Part shown: piece by piece, positions 1 to 8,307 of the stretch
Layout: every line of letters begins with the position of its first letter
Position numbering within the stretch: the stretch's first letter is position 1
Source: Saccharospirillum sp965652395
Lineage (GTDB): Bacteria; Pseudomonadota; Gammaproteobacteria; Pseudomonadales; Natronospirillaceae
DNA length: 64,000 nucleotides
NCBI GenBank assembly: GCA_965652395.1
Contig: CBFGUW010000017.1
Location: forward strand, 1-64,000
Direction of reading: 5' to 3'
Program-made: the position numbers and the translations under genes
Notes under the pieces: generated by a model
What the model saw: only the letters and a program-made list of their open reading frames with translations
The model's database searches: none
Told to the model about the DNA's origin: nothing

Positions 1-584
1 TACACTACAACTGGCATCGGTACTATGATCCGAGTACCGGAAGATACATCACCAGTGATCCGTTGGGCCTAGCTGCCGGGTTGAATACTTACGCTTATGT
101 TGGTGGGAACCCAATTAACTATACTGACCCCAGCGGTCTCATAAAGAGGCCTAAAGATAGTGCTCACTGCAAAGCAATTAGAAGCAAAATTAGTAATATT
201 TGGAAAGATATTTTTGATAAACGATTTCCAGACCTGTCTAGCAACCCAAATTCCCTGCCTTATTCTATTGGCCCAGGAGAGTTGTTAAGTGAAACGATTC
301 GAGGCCATGAGACTCTAATAAACCAACAATTTAATCGTCTCAAATACTGGGAAGATCGTTATGCGGATGAATGCGATGACGACGACTGGCCACCCCAAAT
401 GCCACAATACTGTCCTCAATCTGAATTTGAAGATGAGTCAAATGGTGGGCCGTCAATTAACCCTGACACTATGGCACAAATAGGAGTTGGTACCATTATT
501 GTTGGTGGTGCGGCATGTTTAGCATTTCCAGAGGTATGTGCTATTGCAGGAGCTGGCGCATTGATGTCAGCACCTTCAATGTAG
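1..584 (+). CDS. RHS repeat-associated core protein, C-terminal part (5' end outside window)
   Basis: The frame is open from base 3 and has no start in the window, so this is the 3' end of a larger gene. It encodes the hallmark end of the RHS core (YDPSTGRYITSDPLGL, then NTYAYVGGNPINYTDPSGL). RHS proteins form a shell that encloses a variable C-terminal toxin, which is released after the DPxGL-type motif. About 145 residues follow the core here: a charged helical stretch, an acidic patch (DECDDDDW) and a hydrophobic glycine/alanine-rich end near IGVGTIIVGG. I do not recognise a toxin family with confidence. The stop codon lies 10 bp before the next gene, the usual toxin-immunity spacing. The RHS identity is clear; the toxin activity is unknown. 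Confidence 0.88.
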   Translation, partial: HYNWHRYYDPSTGRYITSDPLGLAAGLNTYAYVGGNPINYTDPSGLIKRPKDSAHCKAIRSKISNIWKDIFDKRFPDLSSNPNSLPYSIGPGELLSETIRGHETLINQQFNRLKYWEDRYADECDDDDWPPQMPQYCPQSEFEDESNGGPSINPDTMAQIGVGTIIVGGAACLAFPEVCAIAGAGALMSAPSM

Positions 585-594
585 GTATCTAGTA

Positions 595-1092
595 ATGTGC
601 TTCCAAACTATCATCCATCAGCTCCTCTCATCATCAACAAAAAGTGAGAGAAAACGTTTATGTCTAGAATTTGATGAGGCTTTTTTAAGCATCTATGGCA
701 AGACCATGGATGCTGCGACAGTTTCGTTACTAGCAGATTTTATATCCAATCCATTATCTCGAAAGCAAGATTATCTAGGCAATATTATTCAGATACTGGT
801 AACAGAGTTTGGGTGTTTTTCTGAAAGTGGCAGAAAAATCTTTCTGCAACGCCTTATTGGCTGTGATTTCAATAAAGATAATGGGATGGTTGTATTATCG
901 CTTGCAGATTTTCTGTCAAAGTTTCCAAATAACGAGATCCTACCAATTATTAATTGGTGGGTGGAGAAGAATAGAAATGCAACTTTGGTCTCCAAGGTTT
1001 ATTACTTTATTAAAATCCGAAGTGCAAACCAGGGGACGAAAATTGATCCGAGATTAGAAGAAATTTTTGTGTTAAATGAAACTCAAAAATAA
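595..1092 (+). CDS. hypothetical protein, probable RHS immunity protein
   Basis: A 165-residue, mostly helical, soluble-looking protein with no signal peptide or membrane segment. I recognise no family. It lies 10 bp downstream of the RHS gene on the same strand, the standard place for the cognate immunity gene. The base composition of both genes is AT-rich compared with the GC-rich housekeeping genes that start near 8 kb, which fits a horizontally exchanged toxin tip plus immunity cassette. The function is inferred from position only. Confidence 0.6.
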   Translation: MCFQTIIHQLLSSSTKSERKRLCLEFDEAFLSIYGKTMDAATVSLLADFISNPLSRKQDYLGNIIQILVTEFGCFSESGRKIFLQRLIGCDFNKDNGMVVLSLADFLSKFPNNEILPIINWWVEKNRNATLVSKVYYFIKIRSANQGTKIDPRLEEIFVLNETQK

Positions 1093-1110
1093 GTAACAGA
1101 TGAATTTTAG

Positions 1111-1138
1111 GAAGCCCCAGCCTAAAAACCGGGGCTTC
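1111..1138. terminator. hairpin between immunity gene and symE
   Basis: An 8-bp perfect stem (gaagcccc / ggggcttc) with a 12-nt loop lies in the gap between the converging immunity gene and symE. There is no clear T-run on either side (a C-run follows on the plus strand), so this is a possible bidirectional terminator rather than a certain one. Confidence 0.45.
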
Positions 1139-1146
1139 CCCCCCCC

Positions 1147-1389
1147 TTAACCGCTCTCCACCCCCGGCTCAGCCGTCACCACCAAACACCCCTCCATCAC
1201 CCGGACCTTAACCGGGCTATCGACCGGAAAGCCGGCCTTCACCAACCAGTTCCCCTTGAGCACTATCTGCCCGATAGTCGTTCGTTCCTGCGGGGCTTGC
1301 TTGGGTTGATACTCATGAAATCCGGCGGTGACCTTCAGTTGCCGGGTATGACAGAAAGGCTTCGCCTGGGTAGACTTGCGTCCAGCCAT
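1147..1389 (-). CDS. symE: SymE family type I toxin
   Basis: An 80-residue protein. The C-terminal half (GQIVLKGNWLVKAGF, then VRVMEGCLVV) matches the SymE toxin family, a swapped-hairpin AbrB-like fold that evolved into an RNA-cleaving or nucleoid-acting toxin in Escherichia coli. The ATG at 1389 is chosen because AGAGGT lies 7 bases upstream; two in-frame codons further upstream could also start. In E. coli, SymE is held down by the antisense RNA SymR; no antisense gene can be proven from sequence alone, but the leader has a strong hairpin (see 1391-1411). It lies beside the RHS cassette, so both could be defence or competition genes. Confidence 0.8.
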   Translation of the reverse strand: MAGRKSTQAKPFCHTRQLKVTAGFHEYQPKQAPQERTTIGQIVLKGNWLVKAGFPVDSPVKVRVMEGCLVVTAEPGVESG

Positions 1390-1390
1390 C

Positions 1391-1411
1391 ACCAATACCT
1401 CTAATATTGGT
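1391..1411 (-). promoter_or_regulatory. symE leader hairpin with ribosome binding site in its loop
   Basis: Read on the minus strand, arms ACCAATA and TATTGGT pair perfectly around a 7-nt loop TTAGAGG, which holds the ribosome binding site. The start codon follows 1 base after the stem. This arrangement would present the Shine-Dalgarno sequence in a loop, as in many antisense-regulated toxin mRNAs. The structure is seen in the sequence; regulation is inferred. Confidence 0.5.
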
Positions 1412-1473
1412 TGTGGTTCCCCGGAATAGATTTATAGTCTGCATCAGTTTAAGCACATCAGATTGTTTGAAGT

Positions 1474-1680
1474 TTATTCTTCGCGGCCTTCCACTTTATT
1501 TGACAGATCCTCACTCAACAATTCCTCCTCCGCCGGTTTCCCAGGAATTTTATGGCCTTCACTAGCCCACTCTCCCAAGTCGATCAGCTTGCAACGCTCA
1601 GAGCAGAAGGGTCGATAAGGGTTTTTCTTGGAATAAGGTGTATTCTGCTTGCAGGTAGGGCAGGGTATGATGCTGGTCAT
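1474..1680 (-). CDS. yacG: DNA gyrase inhibitor YacG, zinc-binding
   Basis: A 68-residue protein of typical YacG length. The zinc site is visible: Cys7, Cys10, Cys26 and Cys30 in the pattern CPTC...FCSERC, followed by the family signature LIDLGEWASE. YacG binds the GyrB subunit and blocks DNA binding by gyrase. It is the last gene of a minus-strand run pilB-pilC-pilD-coaE-yacG, the same arrangement as in Pseudomonas and many gammaproteobacteria, and starts 30 bp after the coaE stop. Confidence 0.93.
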   Translation of the reverse strand: MTSIIPCPTCKQNTPYSKKNPYRPFCSERCKLIDLGEWASEGHKIPGKPAEEELLSEDLSNKVEGREE

Positions 1681-1710
1681 GAGAGGGCCTTGAGAAAGTA
1701 ACTGAACATA

Positions 1711-2304
1711 TTACAGTGTGGTTTGTGCCATAAGCTGGTGGTGCAATGCAACCAGTTTTGCATCCAGTTCTTTCAGCGAGCCGGTATTGGCTATTACATG
1801 ATCGGCACGTGCTAACTTCTCTGCTCGTGCCATTTGGCTGCGGATGATCGCTTTGGCTTGGTCTTCAGTGCCTCCGTCTCGCGCTAATATTCGTTCGACC
1901 TGGGTAGTTTCCGGTACATCAATTAGAACGGTAGTGTCACATTGCTGGTCAAGACCATTTTCGAACAGTAAAGGAGCGACCAGCACCGCATAAGCCGAAT
2001 GTTGGGAAGCTAATTGAGACAACAGCTCTTTTCGTATAAGAGGGTGAAGAAGTTGTTCAAGCCAATGCTTTTCTTCGGGGTTTTTAAAAATTATTTCGCG
2101 CAGTGCGGTGCGATTGAGTAGCCCTCCGGTAGTTAAAATGCCTTGCCCAAAATGGCTTTTAATGGACTCGAGCGCTGGCTGACCAGGTTCGACCACTTCT
2201 CTGGCAACGATGTCCGCATCCACACACCCAACCCCAAGTTGTTGGAAAATAGACATAGCTGACGATTTGCCCGAACCTATGCCTCCCGTCAGACCGACTA
2301 TCAT
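1711..2304 (-). CDS. coaE: dephospho-CoA kinase
   Basis: A 197-residue protein catalysing the last step of coenzyme A synthesis, ATP-dependent phosphorylation of the ribose 3'-hydroxyl of dephospho-CoA. The N-terminal P-loop GLTGGIGSGKS is at residues 4-14, followed by the CoaE features DADIVAREVVEPG and HPLIRKEL. Length is normal for the family. Its ATG overlaps the pilD stop by 4 bp, so translation is probably coupled. Confidence 0.96.
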   Translation of the reverse strand: MIVGLTGGIGSGKSSAMSIFQQLGVGCVDADIVAREVVEPGQPALESIKSHFGQGILTTGGLLNRTALREIIFKNPEEKHWLEQLLHPLIRKELLSQLASQHSAYAVLVAPLLFENGLDQQCDTTVLIDVPETTQVERILARDGGTEDQAKAIIRSQMARAEKLARADHVIANTGSLKELDAKLVALHHQLMAQTTL

Positions 2305-3164
2305 ACGAAGCTACCAAGGTACCATTGCGTTATTGCCTCACCCCAAAAAACATAGACCAGCGCGGCCCCACAGAGGTAAGGGCCAAATGGGATGGGAATT
2401 TGTTTATCCCTCCCCATAACAACAATCATGGTAATGCCGACAACAGCCCCTACCAGAGAAGAAAGAAGAATAATTAAGGGCAGTGCCGCCCAACCAAACC
2501 ATGCGCCAAAGGCAGCGAACAACTTAAAGTCGCCATAGCCCATTCCTTCTTTGCCTGTGATCAGTTTAAAGGTCCAGAACACACACCATAGTGAGAGGTA
2601 GCCTGCTACAGCGCCAACGACCGCATGTTCAAGAGAAGTGAAAACTTCAAATAAATTAATAATTAGTCCGGCCCATAATAAGCTTAAAGTAAGAGCATCT
2701 GGTAATAATTGATGATCCAGGTCGATCATCGTTAGTGCTATCAGGCACCAAAAGAACAGCAATAGTGATGCAGTTTCTAGGGTGATGCCAAATTCCCAAG
2801 CAACACTGGCTGAAATGAGTGCTGTAAAGCCTTCAATTAGAGGATATCGCGATGATATTTTTGACTTGCAATTAGAGCACTTGCCTCTTAAAGCCAAGTA
2901 ACTAAGGATTGGGATATTCTCCCAAGGACGGATTTTATGGCCACAATGAGGGCAGGTTGATTGTGGGGTGATCAAGTTGAATGGTTTGAGTGTTGGAGCG
3001 GGAAGTTTGGTAAATTCTGCTGCTTCAATTGACCAAGTGTTTCTTAACATGACAGGTAGTCTATATATGACAACATTTAAGAAACTGCCGGTTAGTAGGC
3101 CCAGTATTGCGGTTGATAAGATGAAGAATACGGGGCTAACAATAAATGGTTGGAATATGCTCAT
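2301..3164 (-). CDS. pilD: type IV prepilin peptidase/N-methylase PilD
   Basis: A 287-residue polytopic inner-membrane aspartyl protease that cleaves the leader of prepilins such as PilA and methylates the new N-terminal Phe. The cytoplasmic zinc-type cysteine tetrad is present (Cys71, Cys74, Cys96, Cys99), as are the two catalytic aspartates: Asp148 in MIDLDHQLLPD and Asp212 in GYGDFKLF. Start and stop overlap its neighbours pilC and coaE by 1 and 4 bp, so the genes form one operon. Confidence 0.96.
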   Translation of the reverse strand: MSIFQPFIVSPVFFILSTAILGLLTGSFLNVVIYRLPVMLRNTWSIEAAEFTKLPAPTLKPFNLITPQSTCPHCGHKIRPWENIPILSYLALRGKCSNCKSKISSRYPLIEGFTALISASVAWEFGITLETASLLLFFWCLIALTMIDLDHQLLPDALTLSLLWAGLIINLFEVFTSLEHAVVGAVAGYLSLWCVFWTFKLITGKEGMGYGDFKLFAAFGAWFGWAALPLIILLSSLVGAVVGITMIVVMGRDKQIPIPFGPYLCGAALVYVFWGEAITQWYLGSFV

Positions 3165-4387
3165 TAAACAATTTTCCCCATTTGGAAAATTGGAAGATAC
3201 ATCGAGACAACAAGGCCGCCTACAACAACGCCCAGAATAGCCATAATTAAAGGTTCCATCATAGAAGTAAGACCATCGACCATTGCATCTACTTCTTCTT
3301 CGTATACTGTGGCAGCTTTACCTAGCATATCATCTAAAGCACCCGACTGCTCACCAATGGAAACCATCTGGATAAGCATGGGAGGAAAAACATTTTGATT
3401 TCTCATTGCTATAGCTAGTTCGTTTCCTGTTTCTACTTCTTTTTTTACCTCGCGAATGGCATTCTCATATATGATGTTGCCTGAAGCGCCAGCTGCTGAC
3501 TCAAGAGCATTAACAAGAGGTACACCAGCTGCGAATGTAGTGGATAAAGTGCGAGCATATCTTGCCATAGCTGATTGAAATAAGATTGACCCAAATATTG
3601 GAAACTTGACCGTTATTCGTTGCCATCCATGGTGGAACTTTTTTGATCTTCTATTTGCTTGCTGGAAAAAAATAATCGCCCCAAATACTCCTAACCCTAA
3701 TAGAATGCCATTCTCAGTTACCCAGTCTGACATGCTAACCACGACTTGAGTAGGAATGGGTAAATCAGCTCCAAACCCCGAAAACATTTCTGCAAAAACA
3801 GGCACCACCTTTACGAGAAGTATGATGGTTACAAGCGCTGCAACAACTAGTACGGAAATTGGGTATTTCATAGCGCTTTTTACTTTTTTGCGAACACTTT
3901 CAGATTTCTCTTTGTACAGTGCAACACGATCTAGCATTGTTTCCAATGCGCCTGCTTGTTCACCAGACTCAACTAACGAACAATAAAGGTCGTCAAAATA
4001 TCGAGGGTGTTCACGAAGAGCCGCACCGAAAGATCCTCCGCTGGCAACGTTGTTTTTCATCTGGATTACGAGTTCGGCCATTTTCGGGTTTTGAAGACCT
4101 TCAGCCACTATCTCAAAGGCACGCATCAATGGTACGCCAGCCTTCATCATAGTTGCCATTTGACGCGTAAATACGGCGATATCTTCTGTTTTTATACTCT
4201 TACTTAAAGATAACTTTAGCTCCGGTCGTTTCTTGGTCAGTTTCTTGATGTGAACAATGCCTCTTCGACGTAAGTCTGCTTTCACTAGGGCAGGGTTCAC
4301 TCCTGATATCTCTCCTTTTTGGATACGCCCCGTGCGGTCTTTTCCTTCATAGGTAAAGATTAACATTTTTTGCGCTTTAGTAGCCAT
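3164..4387 (-). CDS. pilC: type IV pilus inner-membrane platform protein PilC
   Basis: A 407-residue GspF-superfamily protein with the two repeated domains expected: TRQMATMMKAGVPLMRAFE in the first and YARTLSTTFAAGVPLVNALE in the second, each followed by membrane helices. PilC sits in the inner membrane and links the PilB and PilT motors to pilus assembly. It starts 12 bp after pilB and shares one base with pilD. Length and order match other gammaproteobacterial pilBCD operons. Confidence 0.96.
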   Translation of the reverse strand: MATKAQKMLIFTYEGKDRTGRIQKGEISGVNPALVKADLRRRGIVHIKKLTKKRPELKLSLSKSIKTEDIAVFTRQMATMMKAGVPLMRAFEIVAEGLQNPKMAELVIQMKNNVASGGSFGAALREHPRYFDDLYCSLVESGEQAGALETMLDRVALYKEKSESVRKKVKSAMKYPISVLVVAALVTIILLVKVVPVFAEMFSGFGADLPIPTQVVVSMSDWVTENGILLGLGVFGAIIFFQQANRRSKKFHHGWQRITVKFPIFGSILFQSAMARYARTLSTTFAAGVPLVNALESAAGASGNIIYENAIREVKKEVETGNELAIAMRNQNVFPPMLIQMVSIGEQSGALDDMLGKAATVYEEEVDAMVDGLTSMMEPLIMAILGVVVGGLVVSMYLPIFQMGKIV

Positions 4388-4399
4388 AAACCTCTATCC

Positions 4400-6103
4400 T
4401 CATTCAGCCGTCACGCGGTTAATTTCTTCAAGACTGGTTATGCCTTTTGCAACTTTGACAAGCCCAGACTTGCGCAAGCTATTAAAGCCTTCCTGCTCAA
4501 ATGCTTCGCTCAGTTCTATTGAGTTACCTTCCTCCATAATAATTCTGGAAATGGCAGGAGTAATTCGAACTACTTCATAAATACCGACACGACCTTTATA
4601 ACCGTTGGTGCACTGGTTACAGCCAATAGGAGAGTATATCGAGGCGTCGGCTAAGACTTGCTCTGTGAAACCTTCTTTTAACAGCACTTCTTTTGGGATG
4701 TCTGCGGCCGTTTTGCAGTTATTGCATAGTCTTCTTGCTAGGCGCTGGGCGACTATTAAATTTACTGTCGTTGCTAGGTTAAAAGACGGAACCCCCATAT
4801 TCATCATACGGGTGAGCGTTTCTGCAGCACTGTTAGTGTGGAGAGTTGACATCACCATATGCCCGGTTTGTGCTGCTTTAATAGCAATAGAAGCGGTTTC
4901 TAAATCTCGAATCTCCCCAACCATGATAATATCCGGATCTTGACGAAGGAAAGAGCGCAATGCAGTTGCGAAATCCAAGCCTACTTTTGTGTTTACGTTA
5001 ACCTGATTAATACCTTCCAGATTAATTTCAACAGGGTCTTCAGCAGTAGAAATATTCGTTCCTTCTTTATTCAGAATATTCAAGCCGGTGTAGAGGGAAA
5101 CCGTTTTACCGCTCCCAGTAGGACCGGTAACTAGTATCATCCCCTGAGGACGATCCAGCGCGGCCATATAAAGGTCCTTTTGGTCGTTTTCATAGCCTAA
5201 TGCATCTATACCCATTTTGGCGGAAGAGGGGTCGAGTATTCGTAGTACAATTTTCTCACCGAACAGTGTAGGAAGTGTGTTAACCCTGAAGTCGATAGCT
5301 TTTGACTTTGATATTTTCAGTTTTATGCGGCCGTCTTGGGGAATTCTTCGCTCAGAAATGTCTAAATTTGACATGATCTTTAGCCGAGCTGCAAGCTTCG
5401 GCCCCAATACATGTGGTGGTTTTGCTATGTTCTGAAGTACGCCGTCAATTCGGAAGCGAACTCTATACACTTTTTCATAAGGTTCAAAGTGAAGGTCTGA
5501 AGCTCCTTTCTTGATGGCAGACAATAGCATCTGATTAACGAACCGGACTACAGGGGCGTCATCAGCACCATCTGTTACATTTGCCTCCTGCTCCGCTTTT
5601 TTTGTGTCAACAACATCAAGGTCATCCAATCCGTCATCGTCGTCCCCTAATTCGCTGAAAGTGTCAGCTGAATCATCCAAGAGGTGCTCCAAAGCGGATA
5701 CAAGTTTGTCCTCTTCTACCAGAACAGCCTCAACACTTAAGCCGGTGTGGAATTTAATTTCATCAATTGCCAGAAGGTTAGTTGGGTCAGAAACCCCAAT
5801 AAACAGTCGGTTGCCCCTTCTTACTAAGGGAATAACGTGGTGGACTTGGAGTAGGTTGTTAGAAATTAAATCCTTAGGAGCGGTTTCTATATCAAAGCTT
5901 TCAAGATCGAATATGGGGGTGCCGAATTCATCAGCGGCTATCTGGGCTAGTTTGCTAGGTGCAATTAGGTCGTTTTCAACCATATAGGCAACGATATTCT
6001 TCTTTTCCTTCACGGCATCTTGAGTAGCGGCCAAAGCCTCCTCTTCATTGAGGAGCTCTTCTTTGATAAGGCGTTTGGTCAAGCCTCCTAGTGATACTGC
6101 CAT
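4400..6103 (-). CDS. pilB: type IV pilus extension ATPase PilB
   Basis: A 567-residue cytoplasmic motor ATPase that powers pilus extension. Visible elements are the N-terminal MshEN-like region, Walker A GPTGSGKT near residues 327-334, the Walker B region DPDIIMVGEIRD, a His box, and the zinc-binding pattern CNNC...CNQC in the C-terminal quarter. An acidic linker with runs of Asp (residues ~153-165) separates the N-terminal domain from the ATPase. It is the first gene of the pilBCD operon and is transcribed away from pilA. Confidence 0.97.
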   Translation of the reverse strand: MAVSLGGLTKRLIKEELLNEEEALAATQDAVKEKKNIVAYMVENDLIAPSKLAQIAADEFGTPIFDLESFDIETAPKDLISNNLLQVHHVIPLVRRGNRLFIGVSDPTNLLAIDEIKFHTGLSVEAVLVEEDKLVSALEHLLDDSADTFSELGDDDDGLDDLDVVDTKKAEQEANVTDGADDAPVVRFVNQMLLSAIKKGASDLHFEPYEKVYRVRFRIDGVLQNIAKPPHVLGPKLAARLKIMSNLDISERRIPQDGRIKLKISKSKAIDFRVNTLPTLFGEKIVLRILDPSSAKMGIDALGYENDQKDLYMAALDRPQGMILVTGPTGSGKTVSLYTGLNILNKEGTNISTAEDPVEINLEGINQVNVNTKVGLDFATALRSFLRQDPDIIMVGEIRDLETASIAIKAAQTGHMVMSTLHTNSAAETLTRMMNMGVPSFNLATTVNLIVAQRLARRLCNNCKTAADIPKEVLLKEGFTEQVLADASIYSPIGCNQCTNGYKGRVGIYEVVRITPAISRIIMEEGNSIELSEAFEQEGFNSLRKSGLVKVAKGITSLEEINRVTAE

Positions 6104-6305
6104 TAGCTGTCTCTGCCTGTTCGGATAGGTAAGATGGAAGTAGTTTAGAGATAGTTAACCATTTGTTCGAGTCACATTCCATACTGCGTAGATAAAGCAT
6201 GGCCTATGTGACAATTTTGGTCAGTTCTTGCTGCTGAGTGTTCGTTAAGGTGTGAGGTACCACTTCTTGTTGGTCGCAATACGTTGCTACACCGCTTCTT
6301 TCGAG

Positions 6306-6322
6306 TTGGCACGATGTCTGCA
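6306..6322 (+). promoter_or_regulatory. sigma-54 promoter of pilA
   Basis: TTGGCACGATGTCTGCA matches the -24/-12 consensus. The invariant GG and GC are separated by exactly 10 bases, and TGGCAC is perfect. The predicted transcription start is near 6333, about 60 bp before the pilA start codon. In Pseudomonas, pilA is transcribed by sigma-54 with the PilS/PilR two-component system; the same control is inferred here. Confidence 0.85.
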
Positions 6323-6395
6323 TCTCCAAATGTACGAGTGGCGCAAGAGCTGTCACTGGGGCGAAGTCAATGGTTTAACCGAGGAGATGATAACC

Positions 6396-6797
6396 ATGAA
6401 CAAGCAGCAAGGCTTTACATTGATCGAACTTATGATCGTTGTTGCAATCATTGGTATTTTGGCTGCAGTCGCGATTCCTGCTTACAATGATTACACGGCC
6501 ACCGCAGAAGGTGGTGCCGCTATGAAGGGGCTTGGTCCGTACGTAACTAAGGCACAAACTTGCGTCAATACTGGCATTGGTTGCGCCTCAGTCACTGCTG
6601 ATGTTACTGCAGTGGGTGAGTTGTCTTCAACAGGTACTGTAGCTCAGGATTCAGCGATGACTCTGACCTTCGACAATGGGAAGTGTACTGTGACTGCATC
6701 AATTGCTGCTGATGGTAGTTTGGGTTATAGTGCTGCAGCTAATACTACCGCAACGAATGTGACTGATGCTCAGTGTCAAGATGGTGCGGGTGTTTAA
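6396..6797 (+). CDS. pilA: type IV major pilin PilA
   Basis: A 133-residue prepilin. The short leader MNKQQG ends at the PilD cleavage site before Phe, followed by the classic hydrophobic helix FTLIELMIVVAIIGILAA with Glu5 of the mature protein. There are four cysteines: one pair near residues ~50-57 (QTC...GC), and a second (GKC...AQC) that probably forms the C-terminal disulfide loop. The ATG at 6396 is preferred because GAGGAG lies 9 bases upstream; an ATG at 6387 is the alternative. The protein is short and alanine/threonine-rich. A terminator follows directly. Confidence 0.95.
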   Translation: MNKQQGFTLIELMIVVAIIGILAAVAIPAYNDYTATAEGGAAMKGLGPYVTKAQTCVNTGIGCASVTADVTAVGELSSTGTVAQDSAMTLTFDNGKCTVTASIAADGSLGYSAAANTTATNVTDAQCQDGAGV

Positions 6798-6831
6798 AAG
6801 TTAATATAGCCTGAAGTCGTAAAGGCATTAA

Positions 6832-6859
6832 GCCCTGAAGGCAGCTTCAGGGCATTTTT
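6832..6859 (+). terminator. rho-independent terminator of pilA
   Basis: A 9-bp perfect stem (gccctgaag / cttcagggc) with a 4-nt loop is followed by ATTTTTG, 35 bp after the pilA stop. A second 7-bp hairpin (gcgccag / ctggcgc, 6862-6882) follows at once. Confidence 0.85.
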
Positions 6860-7312
6860 GCGCGCCAGGCATTGACTGGCGCTATTCCGCCCCCACGAAG
6901 TGGATGTGAAGGAAGTCGAAGGCAATCACTAACCTTACAAATTGGTTCCGCATACTAGTCGGTCGCAGGGGGTGAGAAGTCGTATGTCTCCTGCGCCTGG
7001 TACCTGCACGGAAGCTGTGGTCGAATATGCCCCAACCATTAAGTGGTTTCACTTTGAAAAAAAACTGAGACTCAGTGCTCATGTGAAGTGAACAGGGTGT
7101 TGTTTAGGATTGTCCGACTACAACCTTTTAGAACTGTAAAGATAAAACGGGCCCCAAAAAGAGACTCGCCAGAAAGATGTTCTCCGAGTCGAGCTGCGAG
7201 ACGGCGTCGATCAGCGACGTGAAATGGTGCGATTCGATGTGTAGCGAGGTCAAAGTGGCAGCGCGAGCCGAAGCTGGTTTGCGGGTACTTGAAATATGGG
7301 TTTGGAACAGTC
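6860..7312. other. 453-bp stretch without a recognisable gene
   Basis: Apart from the small hairpin at 6862-6882, no gene with a convincing start, codon use or family match was seen. Two short minus-strand open frames (6882-7082 and 7128-7319) lack good ribosome binding sites and known motifs. In Pseudomonas a tRNA-Thr and variable pilin accessory genes occupy this interval between pilA and nadC; I could not find a tRNA cloverleaf here. Confidence 0.5.
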
Positions 7313-8170
7313 TCACCAAAGCTTTAAGCTAAGATCTAACGCTTTCAAATGCTTGGTAATTGCGCCAACGGATATAAAGTCAGGCAGCGCATCCTGTTTT
7401 AAACGAGCAATATTTTCTTTATCAAAGTTGCCAGAGCTTTCTAACAAGGCTTTTCCAGACGCCTGAGCAATCGCAGTTCTGGTGTTTTCTTCGTTGAAAT
7501 TGTCGAGCATCACAATGTCCGCGTTAGCGGAGATCGCTTCCTCCAGTTGTTTCAAGGTCTCAACTTCCACCTCAATGGATTTGCTTGGGTATAGCGAGCG
7601 TGCTGCCAAAATGGCTTCAGTTACTCCTCCACAACTGAATATATGATTTTCCTTGATCAAAAACTGGTCATACAACCCAAGTCTGTGGTTTTTACCACCG
7701 CCGGCCAGTGCGGCATATTTCTGAGCTAATCGAAGCCCTGGTATTGTCTTTCGGGTATCCAGAATCGTAACATTTTTGGTGTCAACGATTTTTGAGTATT
7801 CATGGGAGGTTGTAGCCGTCCCAGACAACGTCTGCAAATAATTCAACCCAGTCCGCTCAGCCGTTAAAATAGACCGTGCCTTCCCCTCAATGCTCACCAG
7901 CTTATCATTCGGTTCCAACAAATCCCCATCTTCCTTGTGCCAAACCAGCTGAACACTCTCATCCACCTGCCGAAACACCTCATCGAACCATTCCCGACCG
8001 CATAAAACGCCAGCTTCCCGGGTAATAACCTCGGCTTTAGCCATCTTATCGGCCGGTATCAACTCGGCAGTGATATCCCCGGTACCAATATCCTCCTCAA
8101 GGGCAAACTCCACGCTACGAACCATGTGATTGCGGAGGGTTTCAGCGTAGGGGACGTCGGCTATGAACAT
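7313..8170 (-). CDS. nadC: nicotinate-nucleotide pyrophosphorylase (carboxylating)
   Basis: A 285-residue quinolinate phosphoribosyltransferase, making nicotinate mononucleotide from quinolinate and PRPP in de novo NAD synthesis. Family motifs include EDIGTGDITAELIP, the TRKTIPGLR loop that binds phosphate, and KENHI followed by EVEVETLKQ. The ATG at 8170 is chosen because CAGGTG lies just upstream and it gives normal family length; the frame is open a further 21 codons. It is transcribed divergently from ampE, as nadC is from ampDE in other gammaproteobacteria. Confidence 0.95.
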   Translation of the reverse strand: MFIADVPYAETLRNHMVRSVEFALEEDIGTGDITAELIPADKMAKAEVITREAGVLCGREWFDEVFRQVDESVQLVWHKEDGDLLEPNDKLVSIEGKARSILTAERTGLNYLQTLSGTATTSHEYSKIVDTKNVTILDTRKTIPGLRLAQKYAALAGGGKNHRLGLYDQFLIKENHIFSCGGVTEAILAARSLYPSKSIEVEVETLKQLEEAISANADIVMLDNFNEENTRTAIAQASGKALLESSGNFDKENIARLKQDALPDFISVGAITKHLKALDLSLKLW

Positions 8171-8307
8171 TCGGCACCTGGAAAACAAGAATGTGAGAAG
8201 CCGGATTATAGAGGTGGCGGCTGGCCAGTCCAAGGGGGTTGGGCAGGTTTCGCATTTCCTGGGGGTGGGTGTTAATCTGGGGGGCGATTTGACTTGGAGG
8301 CAGGACG

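Noticed and set aside
6860..7312. tRNA-Thr expected from the Pseudomonas pilA-nadC arrangement
   Set aside because: No T-loop GGTTCGAAT-type sequence with matching acceptor and anticodon stems could be found by eye.
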